A stretch of 5,283 nucleotides of DNA from an uncultured Bacteroidota bacterium (GTDB lineage: Bacteria > Bacteroidota > Bacteroidia > Chitinophagales > Chitinophagaceae), in assembly GCA_903933765.1 (NCBI GenBank), contig CAIZLI010000149.1:1-5283 (forward strand), written 5' to 3'. Every line of letters begins with the position of its first letter. Within the stretch, counting starts at the first letter, position 1. The position numbers and the translations under genes are program-made. The notes beneath the pieces were generated by a model that saw nothing but the letters and a program-made list of their open reading frames with translations, had not been told where the DNA came from and made no database searches. Of this stretch, positions 1 to 5,283 are shown one piece after another.

Positions 1-738
1 AAATTGAACAGGTACCACGCTTATATAATTGTTTTTAAGTGCCCAAACATCGGTGTCTTTTGACTTATCAAAGTTCACAAATTCACCTGTAAGCCAGTAA
101 TATTTTTTACCATGAGGATCGGTACGCTCAACAAATTTCTCGTCATATTTTGCATAAGCCTGTTTGCAAATTTTAATCCCCTTAATTAGTTTAGTAGCTA
201 CTTTAGGAATATTCACATTCAAGCATAAATGTTTGTCTAATTTTTTATCTGCCAACACATGTTCAACAATAATGCGGGCATAATGCATAGCTGCTGTAAA
301 ATCTGCATCAATACCAAGGTCTAATAAACTAAAGCCAATGCTTGGAATACTTTCAATTGAGGCTTCTAAAGCCGCAGACATGGTGCCAGAATAAATGACA
401 TTGATAGAATGGTTGGCTCCGTGGTTGATACCGCTAAGACAAATGGTTGGTTTACGGTGCAATACCTTGTCTACAGCTAATTTTACACAATCCACAGGCG
501 TCCCGCTACAAGAATAAGCTTCTACTGTAGGATCGTCCTCCCAATGCACTTTGGTTAATCTTAAATGTTGGCCTAGTGTAATGGCGTGCCCCATACCACT
601 TTGAGGTTTATCAGGCGCCACTACCACGACTTTGCCCAATCCTTTGACTGCTTTTACAAGGGCATGGATACCAGGTGCACCGATGCTATCATCGTTGGTA
701 ATTAATATAACGGGTTGATCCTTTTTTACTTTAGCCAT
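1..738 (-). CDS. surE: 5'/3'-nucleotidase SurE (C-terminus cut by window edge)
   Basis: SurE is a metal-dependent cytoplasmic phosphatase that removes phosphate from nucleoside 5'- and 3'-monophosphates (and, in some members, short polyphosphate); it is linked to stationary-phase survival. The reverse-strand frame is open for 246 codons from an ATG at 738 and runs off position 1 at ...VVPVQF, which is where family members have only a few residues left. Visible motifs: ITNDDSIGAPGI at residues 13-24, with the Asp16/Asp17 metal ligands; APDKPQSG at 41-48, with Ser47 in the ligand position; SGINHGAN at 102-109, with Asn105 as the last ligand; then YSGTMSAALE at 116-125. The Asp17-Ser47 spacing of 30 equals that of characterised SurE. 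The usual NDDG reads NDDS here. No Shine-Dalgarno site precedes the ATG. It is divergent from the S24 regulator, with 101 bp between the start codons. Identification is firm; substrate preference cannot be read from sequence. Confidence 0.95.
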   Translation of the reverse strand, partial: MAKVKKDQPVILITNDDSIGAPGIHALVKAVKGLGKVVVVAPDKPQSGMGHAITLGQHLRLTKVHWEDDPTVEAYSCSGTPVDCVKLAVDKVLHRKPTICLSGINHGANHSINVIYSGTMSAALEASIESIPSIGFSLLDLGIDADFTAAMHYARIIVEHVLADKKLDKHLCLNVNIPKVATKLIKGIKICKQAYAKYDEKFVERTDPHGKKYYWLTGEFVNFDKSKDTDVWALKNNYISVVPVQF

Positions 739-788
739 ACTGCAAGTTACCAAGAAGGGGGATGGCCTCAAAAAAATAAATTGCTAAA

Positions 789-796
789 TAAATTTG
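789..796 (+). promoter_or_regulatory. Putative Bacteroidota -7 box (TAAATTTG) for the regulator gene
   Basis: TAAATTTG matches the TAnnTTTG -7 consensus of Bacteroidota primary sigma factors at every defined base. No clear TTG -33 element is found about 19-21 bp upstream. Transcription would be expected to begin near 801-804, at the left edge of the first palindrome, giving a leader of under 40 nt. The assignment is inferred from consensus and position only. Confidence 0.5.
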
Positions 797-801
797 GAAA
801 A

Positions 802-816
802 ACTAAAATAATTAGT
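802..816. promoter_or_regulatory. Palindromic operator 1, ACTAA-AATAA-TTAGT
   Basis: This 15-bp site has perfectly complementary 5-bp arms around a 5-bp spacer, the size and symmetry expected for a dimeric helix-turn-helix repressor. It lies just downstream of the TAAATTTG box, so a bound protein would block the predicted transcription start. It differs by one base from operator 2. The likely ligand is the regulator encoded immediately downstream (autorepression), which is inference. Confidence 0.65.
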
Positions 817-823
817 AAATTGC

Positions 824-838
824 ACTAAAATTATTAGT
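824..838. promoter_or_regulatory. Palindromic operator 2, ACTAA-AATTA-TTAGT
   Basis: This second 15-bp palindrome has the same arms and 14 of 15 bases identical to operator 1. The centres (809 and 831) are 22 bp apart, close to two helical turns, so two dimers could bind the same face and cooperate. It ends one base before the ATG at 840, which leaves no room for a Shine-Dalgarno site in this leader. Confidence 0.65.
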
Positions 839-839
839 T

Positions 840-1643
840 ATGTCATACGCAGGCAAGAATTTAAAATTCATCAGAAAGCAACGTGATTGGACTCAAGAAG
901 AGTTAGCCAACCAACTTCAAATCAAGCGTTCACTAGTGGGTGCCTATGAGGAAGGCAGGGCAGAGCCGAGATTAGAAGTACAGGAAGCCATTTGTGCTTT
1001 ATTTAATATTAGTTTGGAGATATTCTTATTTCAAGATCTTTCACAGATGGAGGAATTTGACTTGAATCAAGGATACAATATGGGAGGTTCTTATTTAGAG
1101 CGTCGTCGTTCACTTAAATCCGATCCTTCAAGTAGTGCCGCGATTGTATCTTTTGTGCCTGTAAAAGCAGCTGCAGGATACTTAGCTGGCTATGCTGACC
1201 CCGAATTCATTGACGAGCTAAATACCTTCACCTTACCTATGTTGGCGCCAGGGGAATACCGCGCATTTGAGATCGTTGGAGATAGTATGTTGCCAACGCC
1301 TAGTGGAAGTGTGATTGTGGGTGAGCGTGTGGCGAGTCTAAAGGATGTAAAAAGCAGCAATACCTATATCGTAATTTCAAATACAGATGGCGTAGTCTAT
1401 AAGCGTATCATTACCAACGACGACCGTTCAGTGGATACCATTGGAGAGAAGCTTACTTTGTTGAGTGACAATCCTTTATACGAGCCATATCAAGTAAATA
1501 CGAAAGATATAGTGGAGGTTTGGAAGGCTGTTTACATCATCCATAAAGCGGGTGCTCAGCCCATGTGGAATGTAGATCAATTGGCTGGTGTGGTGAATAC
1601 TTTACAGGATCAGATCACCTCTATTCAGAAGAAATTAAACTAG
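840..1643 (+). CDS. XRE-type HTH / LexA-like S24 self-cleaving repressor
   Basis: This 267-residue protein has the architecture of LexA and lambda CI-type repressors. Residues 6-62 form an XRE-type helix-turn-helix (LKFIRKQRDWTQEELA...RSLVGAYEEGRAEP). Residues 63-104 look like a linker. Residues 105-233 are an S24 domain. Its putative cleavage site is Ala112-Gly113 in VKAAAGYLAGY, the nucleophile Ser149 in VGDSMLP, and the general base Lys188 in VVYKRI. The spacings (A112-S149 37, S149-K188 39) resemble LexA's. The last 25 residues (NVDQLAGVVNTLQDQITSIQKK) look like a short amphipathic or coiled-coil tail. By family knowledge it binds DNA as a dimer and is inactivated by self-cleavage, typically helped by RecA filaments after DNA damage; that trigger is inferred here. 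Two palindromes just upstream suggest autorepression. No phage genes adjoin it. It could be a LexA substitute, a phage-derived repressor, or a general stress regulator. It converges on guaA with a 7-bp gap. Confidence 0.9.
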   Translation: MSYAGKNLKFIRKQRDWTQEELANQLQIKRSLVGAYEEGRAEPRLEVQEAICALFNISLEIFLFQDLSQMEEFDLNQGYNMGGSYLERRRSLKSDPSSSAAIVSFVPVKAAAGYLAGYADPEFIDELNTFTLPMLAPGEYRAFEIVGDSMLPTPSGSVIVGERVASLKDVKSSNTYIVISNTDGVVYKRIITNDDRSVDTIGEKLTLLSDNPLYEPYQVNTKDIVEVWKAVYIIHKAGAQPMWNVDQLAGVVNTLQDQITSIQKKLN

Positions 1644-1650
1644 GTCTTTT

Positions 1651-3186
1651 CTATTCCCACTCTATAGTTGCAGGTGGTTTACTACTAATATCATAGACAA
1701 CTCTATTGATGCCTCTAACTTGGTTGATGATAGAGTTGCTCATATGTGCTAAGAATTCATAAGGTAGGTGTGCCCAGTCTGCGGTCATACCGTCTACAGA
1801 AGTTACTGCTCTTAATGCCACAGTGAACTCATAGGTTCTTTCATCACCCATGACTCCAACGCTTTTTACAGGTAAAAGGATGGTGCCAGCCTGCCAAACC
1901 TTATCGTATAATCCAAATTCTTTCAGTCCATTGATATAAATCGCGTCTGCTCTTTGTAATAAGTCTACTTTCTCAGGTGTAATCTCACCCAAGATACGGA
2001 TAGCCAATCCCGGTCCAGGGAAAGGATGTCTTTGAATCATATCGGCAGGGATCCCTAATTCAAGGCCCACTTTTCTAACCTCATCCTTGAATAAACTACG
2101 AAGGGGTTCAACTAATTTAAGGTGTAGGGTATCTGGTAAACCTCCTACATTATGGTGCGATTTAATGGTTTGAGATGGTCCATGAACGCTTACGCTTTCA
2201 ATGACATCTGGGTAGATAGTTCCTTGACCTAAAAACTTGGCTTCCAACATTTTAGAAGCTTCTACTTGAAATACATCTATAAATAGTTTTCCAATGATTT
2301 TACGCTTTTCTTCGGGGTCAGATTTGCCTGCAAGGCCATCATAGAACATGTTTTTAGCATCGATGCCTTTTACATTCAATCCAATTTTACCGTACATGTC
2401 TAGCACCTGCTGGAACTCGTCCTTCCTTAAAACCCCATTGTCTACAAAAATACCATGAAGGCGATTGCCAATGGCCTTATGAATTAAAGTGGCAGCAACG
2501 GTACTATCCACCCCTCCACTCAATGCCATAATCACATGTCCCTCACCAATCTGCTCTTTTAACTGCGCTACGGTCTCATTGACAAAAGAGGCAGGGGTCC
2601 AGTTTTGGCTACAGCCACATATTTCTACCAAGAAATTGCGAATCATGGTCTTACCCTCCGATGAATGATAGACTTCTGGGTGAAACTGGAATCCGTGAAG
2701 ACTATGTCCTTGATCTGCTATTTTTCTAAAACCGGCTACAGGAATACTCTCTGTATCGGCCAATAGTTCAAAGTTCTCGGGTAAAACAGTAATGGAGTCA
2801 CTGTGACTCATCCATACCTGGCTATTGTCTGGGATATTCTTAAAAATGATATCGGCCTTTTTGATACGCAATTGGGCACGGCCATATTCTCGTTTATTGG
2901 ACTTTTCTACTTTACCGCCAAAGTTCTTAGCACTTAATTGTGCGCCATAACAAATGGTTAAAAGGGGTAGTTTGGTTAAAATAGCTTGTATATCCACATT
3001 GGGAGCTTCGTCTTCGTTCACACTGGCAGGAGAACCGCTTAAAATCACACCTTTTAAGTGTTCATCAAATACGATTGCATTATGAAAGGGTTGGATTTCA
3101 CAGTACACATTGGCTTCTCTAACTGCTCTTGCAATTAACTGCGTGTATTGGCTACCAAAATCGAGGATTAATATTTTCTCAGTCAT
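1651..3186 (-). CDS. guaA: GMP synthase (glutamine-hydrolysing)
   Basis: GuaA makes GMP from XMP, ATP and glutamine, releasing AMP, pyrophosphate and glutamate: the last step of de novo guanine nucleotide synthesis, in the cytoplasm. The 511-residue protein is full length. The N-terminal class I glutamine amidotransferase domain (about 1-192) has the nucleophile Cys79 in LTICYGAQ and the dyad His169/Glu171 in FQFHPEV. The ATP-pyrophosphatase domain carries the P-loop SGGVDS at 223-228. The C-terminal XMP-binding and dimerisation domain contains [12 protein letters not shown] (386-397) and ends KPPATIEWE, as the family does. The frame opens further upstream at a TTG (3201), but the ATG at 3186 gives [16 protein letters not shown], which fits the family start, so I chose it. 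A terminator at 3249-3278 separates it from rpsT upstream, so it probably has its own promoter, though I find no convincing TAnnTTTG box in the roughly 60-bp leader. No purine riboswitch fits in that space. Confidence 0.97.
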   Translation of the reverse strand: MTEKILILDFGSQYTQLIARAVREANVYCEIQPFHNAIVFDEHLKGVILSGSPASVNEDEAPNVDIQAILTKLPLLTICYGAQLSAKNFGGKVEKSNKREYGRAQLRIKKADIIFKNIPDNSQVWMSHSDSITVLPENFELLADTESIPVAGFRKIADQGHSLHGFQFHPEVYHSSEGKTMIRNFLVEICGCSQNWTPASFVNETVAQLKEQIGEGHVIMALSGGVDSTVAATLIHKAIGNRLHGIFVDNGVLRKDEFQQVLDMYGKIGLNVKGIDAKNMFYDGLAGKSDPEEKRKIIGKLFIDVFQVEASKMLEAKFLGQGTIYPDVIESVSVHGPSQTIKSHHNVGGLPDTLHLKLVEPLRSLFKDEVRKVGLELGIPADMIQRHPFPGPGLAIRILGEITPEKVDLLQRADAIYINGLKEFGLYDKVWQAGTILLPVKSVGVMGDERTYEFTVALRAVTSVDGMTADWAHLPYEFLAHMSNSIINQVRGINRVVYDISSKPPATIEWE

Positions 3187-3248
3187 ACAACGAAGATACA
3201 ATGAAAATAGATGCCTAGGAAAGGGAGTATTTCACATAGGGTGGGGAC

Positions 3249-3278
3249 AAAAAAATCCCGCCTCGGAGGGCAGGATTT
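3249..3278 (-). terminator. Rho-independent terminator after rpsT
   Basis: Read on the minus strand, AAATCCTGCC and GGCGGGATTT form a continuous 10-bp stem (one U-G wobble) around a 6-nt CUCCGA loop, followed by a run of seven U (3255 to 3249). On the plus strand the same DNA has a C-A mismatch and lacks a comparable U-run, so the orientation is clear. It lies 36 bp beyond the rpsT stop and upstream of guaA, making rpsT a separate transcript. Confidence 0.88.
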
Positions 3279-3293
3279 CAATATTGGTTAAAG

Positions 3294-3308
3294 ACGCTTT
3301 TAAAGCGT
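3294..3308 (-). other. Short stem-loop just after the rpsT stop
   Basis: The 15-bp inverted repeat ACGCTTT-T-AAAGCGT lies 6 bp beyond the rpsT stop codon. In the minus-strand RNA it can fold as a 5-bp stem (ACGCU/AGCGU) with a UUAAA loop. No U-run follows directly, so it is unlikely to terminate on its own; it could protect the 3' end or be incidental. Confidence 0.45.
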
Positions 3309-3314
3309 ATTCAA

Positions 3315-3584
3315 TTACTTTTTCTTAACCACTTGCTTCACAGCAACGTGCTTAGCTAACTTGCTCTTTAAATTAGCAGCTTTGTTTTTGTGGATAATAC
3401 CACGCTTAGCTAATTTATCAATTTGAGAAACGATTGTTGGTAATTTCTCGTCGTAAGCTTTTTGTTCTTCTAATGTCTTTAAATCACGAATAGCGTTACG
3501 AGTAGTTTTACCATAATAACGGTTTCTATCGCGACGTTTAGTTGCTTGTCTTACATCTTTTTTTGTAGCCGAATGATTTGCCAT
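3315..3584 (-). CDS. rpsT: 30S ribosomal protein S20 (bS20)
   Basis: bS20 is a small, basic, all-helical protein that binds 16S rRNA early in assembly of the 30S subunit. The 89-residue product has the family's usual length. It begins MANHSATKKDVRQATKRR, matching the conserved S20 opening (MANhkSA.KR.RQ..KRR..N), and continues with TRNAIRDLKTL near 28-38, IDKLAKRGIIHKNKAANLKSKLAKH around 55-79, and a lysine-rich tail. The start at 3584 is fixed by this N-terminus. It is transcribed alone: divergent from sucA and closed by the terminator at 3249-3278. The leader has no Shine-Dalgarno site and instead shows CCCTCCTG (3607 to 3600), the complement of one. A near-consensus -7 box (AATATTTG) stands about 45 bp upstream. 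Confidence 0.97.
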   Translation of the reverse strand: MANHSATKKDVRQATKRRDRNRYYGKTTRNAIRDLKTLEEQKAYDEKLPTIVSQIDKLAKRGIIHKNKAANLKSKLAKHVAVKQVVKKK

Positions 3585-3626
3585 GTACTAATTAATTTTC
3601 AGGAGGGCAAAGGTAAGGGACTTGCG

Positions 3627-3634
3627 CAAATATT
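3627..3634 (-). promoter_or_regulatory. Possible -7 box for rpsT (AATATTTG)
   Basis: On the minus strand AATATTTG differs from TAnnTTTG at one defined base and lies 42 bp upstream of the rpsT ATG, a plausible distance. Long A/T runs precede it and no clear -33 TTG is present. This is weak, position-based evidence. Confidence 0.3.
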
Positions 3635-3775
3635 AAAAATTAAAATGAAAAAAAATAAAAATTGAATGTAAAATATTGAAAATCAATGAGTTAAAATGAA
3701 TCCAAAAACCTATTTTTCAACTATTTGCGTATAAATTGTGGAATATCTGTGAAAATACAAAAAACAAGGCTGCTT

Positions 3776-3800
3776 AAGATCAAAATCTTACTTAGATTTT
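3776..3800. repeat. Two overlapping, mutually exclusive inverted repeats
   Basis: AAGAT-CAAA-ATCTT (3776-3789) and AAAATCT-TACTT-AGATTTT (3782-3800) share the segment 3782-3789, so an RNA could form one hairpin or the other, not both. They lie 81-105 bp before sucA. As DNA, the second repeat could also be a protein-binding palindrome. The stems are A/T-rich and weak, and it is unknown whether this DNA is transcribed. Confidence 0.45.
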
Positions 3801-3836
3801 TAGCGCATTTTACTTTATTAATCAATCATTTAAACC

Positions 3837-3844
3837 GATATTTG
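3837..3844 (+). promoter_or_regulatory. Possible -7 box for sucA (GATATTTG)
   Basis: GATATTTG matches TAnnTTTG except at the first base and sits 36 bp before the sucA ATG. No convincing -33 element is seen. If real, transcription would start near 3850 and the inverted repeats at 3776-3800 would lie upstream of the promoter as DNA sites. Confidence 0.3.
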
Positions 3845-3869
3845 CTTACCTAGTTTTACAAATAAACGC

Positions 3870-3874
3870 AAGGA
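3870..3874 (+). promoter_or_regulatory. Shine-Dalgarno-like AAGGA before sucA
   Basis: AAGGA lies 6 nt before the ATG at 3881, a normal ribosome-binding spacing. It is the only start in this window preceded by such a site, and it supports 3881 as the sucA start. Confidence 0.5.
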
Positions 3875-3880
3875 TATACA

Positions 3881-5283
3881 ATGAAGGATTTCAGCTACAT
3901 CACCAACTCCCATCCAGCCTTCATAGAAGGTTTGTACCAACAATTTTTAACTGATCCTGCATCAGTAGACCCTGATATCATAAAATTTTTCGAAGGCTTC
4001 GATTTTGCGATGCAAAACGGCACAACAGCACCTGCTCAAACAGCTCCATCCCCCTTATCAAATGTAAGTGCGGATTGGGCCAATGAAATTAAAGTGTACC
4101 GTTTGATATTGGGCTACAGAAACAAAGGACATTTAATTGCTACGACCAATCCTATTCGTACAAGAAAGGATAGAGGTGCTAATTTGGATCTGTCTTGCTT
4201 TGAATTAACGGAGGCAGATTTGAATAAGACATTTCAGGTTGGATCCATCATTGGATTAGGTGCAACGACTTTAAAAAACATCCTTACTCATTTACAAAAA
4301 ACGTATGCGCATAATTTGGGCATCGAGTTTAAATATATTTCTGATCAAAAAGTAATCGATTGGTTAACCGATGAATTTGAAAATAAATTCAGTCAACCAA
4401 TTCCATTGGATCAGAAAAAACACATCCTTGAAAAATTAAATCAAGGTGTTATTTTCGAAAAATTCTTGCATACAAAATACATTGGTCAAAAGCGTTTCTC
4501 ACTAGAAGGTGGAGAATCTACGATTGCTGCATTGGATGCCATCATTAATACGGCAGGAGAACATGGTGTAGAAGAAGTAGTGATTGGTATGGCACATCGT
4601 GGAAGATTGAATGTGCTTGCAAATATCATGGGCAAAACCTATGAACAAATTTTTAGTGAATTTGAAGGCACTGCTGTATTAGATCAAACCATGGGAAGCG
4701 GTGACGTAAAATACCATATGGGCTTCTCTTCTGAAGTGACTACTTTCAGTAATAAAAAAGTACATCTTAAATTGATGCCTAATCCATCGCACTTAGAAGC
4801 AGTCGATCCAGTTGTTTTAGGATTTGCGCGTGCTAAGTCAGATATCTTATATAAGTCTGATGTGTCTAAAATTTTACCAATTCTTATACATGGTGATGCA
4901 TCAGTAGCTGGTCAAGGTATTGTGTATGAAATTTTGCAGATGTGCCAATTGAATGGTTATAAGACTGGTGGTACAATTCACTTTGTAATTAATAATCAAA
5001 TTGGATTCACAACAGATTTTGATGATGCAAGAAGTGCGAACTATTGTACCTCAATTGCTGCAATGGTTCAAGCGCCTGTAATACATGTGAATGGAGATGA
5101 TGCCGAAGCAGTGGTGAAAGCCGTGCAGATTGCAACAACTTACAGACATTTATTTAAGAACGATATTTTCATTGACATGGTTTGCTACAGAAAACATGGT
5201 CACAATGAAGGGGATGATCCAAAATATACGCAACCTCAATTGTATAGTTTAATTGAAAAACATAAAAATCCAAGAGAAACGTA
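3881..5283 (+). CDS. sucA: 2-oxoglutarate dehydrogenase E1 component (C-terminal half beyond window)
   Basis: E1o is the thiamine-diphosphate decarboxylase of the 2-oxoglutarate dehydrogenase complex; it turns 2-oxoglutarate into a succinyl group passed to the lipoyl arm of E2 (SucB) in the TCA cycle. The frame is open from the ATG at 3881 to the right edge: 467 codons, about half the usual 900-950 residues. The N-terminal segment (residues 7-45, NSHPAFIEGLYQQF...FFEGFDFA) is the E2-contacting extension typical of E1o. It is followed by an Ala/Pro/Thr-rich linker (about 46-60). Core motifs are FEKFLHTKYIGQKRFSLEGG (192-211), GMAHRGRLNVLAN (236-248), GDVKYHMGFSS (274-284), NPSHLEAVDP (301-310), the TPP/Mg-binding GDASVAGQG (338-346) with INNQIGFTT (370-378), and HGHNEGDDP (439-447). 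All expected catalytic blocks in this half are intact. sucB commonly follows but is outside the window. Confidence 0.97.
   Translation, partial: MKDFSYITNSHPAFIEGLYQQFLTDPASVDPDIIKFFEGFDFAMQNGTTAPAQTAPSPLSNVSADWANEIKVYRLILGYRNKGHLIATTNPIRTRKDRGANLDLSCFELTEADLNKTFQVGSIIGLGATTLKNILTHLQKTYAHNLGIEFKYISDQKVIDWLTDEFENKFSQPIPLDQKKHILEKLNQGVIFEKFLHTKYIGQKRFSLEGGESTIAALDAIINTAGEHGVEEVVIGMAHRGRLNVLANIMGKTYEQIFSEFEGTAVLDQTMGSGDVKYHMGFSSEVTTFSNKKVHLKLMPNPSHLEAVDPVVLGFARAKSDILYKSDVSKILPILIHGDASVAGQGIVYEILQMCQLNGYKTGGTIHFVINNQIGFTTDFDDARSANYCTSIAAMVQAPVIHVNGDDAEAVVKAVQIATTYRHLFKNDIFIDMVCYRKHGHNEGDDPKYTQPQLYSLIEKHKNPRET

Larger units (their letters stand above)
739..839. promoter_or_regulatory. Divergent surE / S24-regulator promoter region
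   Basis: This 101-bp AT-rich spacer separates the divergent starts of surE (738, minus) and the HTH-S24 regulator (840, plus). It carries an exact TAnnTTTG box and two palindromes on the regulator side, described separately. On the minus strand only a one-mismatch box is found (TAGTTTTT, 805 down to 798), overlapping the left palindrome; in such A/T-rich DNA it is weak evidence for a surE promoter. No Shine-Dalgarno sequence stands before either start, as is common in Bacteroidota. Confidence 0.6.
3585..3880. promoter_or_regulatory. AT-rich divergent intergenic region between rpsT and sucA
   Basis: This 296-bp spacer holds the promoters of rpsT (leftward) and sucA (rightward). I find no gene, tRNA or known riboswitch in it. 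Stretch 3631-3665 is almost pure A/T with long A-runs. Visible elements are one-mismatch -7 boxes for each gene and a pair of overlapping inverted repeats at 3776-3800, listed separately. The middle (about 3665-3770) holds nothing I can assign. Confidence 0.6.

Noticed and set aside
783..797. Third operator copy, GCTAA-N5-TTTGG
   Set aside because: It has three mismatches to the arms, its spacing to operator 1 is 19 rather than 22 bp, and it overlaps the -7 box, so it is no better than chance.
840..1643. Prophage or mobile element around the CI-like repressor
   Set aside because: Both neighbours are conserved housekeeping genes, and there is no integrase, transposase, terminal repeat or other phage gene in the window.
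3187..3201. TTG start at 3201 extending GuaA by five residues (MYLRC)
   Set aside because: The ATG at 3186 gives the family's normal N-terminus, and the extra residues do not match GuaA proteins.
3110..3328. 72-codon plus-strand open frame
   Set aside because: It lies antisense to the guaA N-terminus, crosses the rpsT terminator and overlaps the rpsT 3' end. The translation resembles no protein I know and no promoter or ribosome-binding site precedes it.
3601..3636. AGGAGG on the plus strand as a ribosome-binding site for a small gene
   Set aside because: The only nearby plus-strand start in range, a TTG at 3622, meets a stop after four codons (TTG CGC AAA TAT TAA).
3585..3880. Riboswitch or small RNA gene between rpsT and sucA
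   Set aside because: No conserved riboswitch core or strong GC-rich stem with a U-run is visible; the stretch looks like plain AT-rich promoter DNA.

Overview
The window looks like ordinary chromosomal DNA from a member of the Bacteroidota, probably near the Chitinophagia/Sphingobacteriia branch. This rests on the style of the proteins (SurE with an SGINHGAN.SINV.YSGT block, a short-N-terminus GuaA, an E1o that begins MKDFSYITNSHPAF), on moderate-to-low GC, on mostly absent Shine-Dalgarno sites, and on one exact TAnnTTTG promoter box. The lineage is an inference from recalled family patterns, not from a search.

Layout, left to right. 1-738 (minus) is surE, a survival-protein nucleotidase, cut by the window's left edge a few codons before its expected C-terminus. 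739-839 is a divergent promoter region with a TAnnTTTG box and two 15-bp palindromes (ACTAA-N5-TTAGT) spaced 22 bp apart, the second ending one base before the next start codon. 840-1643 (plus) is an XRE-type helix-turn-helix regulator fused to a LexA/CI-type S24 self-cleaving domain with Ala-Gly cleavage motif and Ser/Lys dyad intact. 1651-3186 (minus) is guaA, GMP synthase, convergent with the regulator and only 7 bp from it. 3249-3278 is a good rho-independent terminator, oriented for the minus strand, that ends the rpsT transcript. 3315-3584 (minus) is rpsT (ribosomal protein S20). 3585-3880 is an AT-rich divergent intergenic region. 3881 to the right edge (plus) is the first half of sucA, the E1 subunit of 2-oxoglutarate dehydrogenase.

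The genes are mostly unrelated housekeeping units: nucleotide salvage (surE), purine synthesis (guaA), translation (rpsT) and the TCA cycle (sucA). None forms a tight operon here. The one regulatory story visible is the S24 repressor, which probably binds its own twin palindromes and would release them when RecA or another signal triggers self-cleavage. I see no mobile element, CRISPR array, tRNA, rRNA or prophage gene, and no evidence of an undescribed multi-gene system. The repressor and its operators are the part most worth following up.
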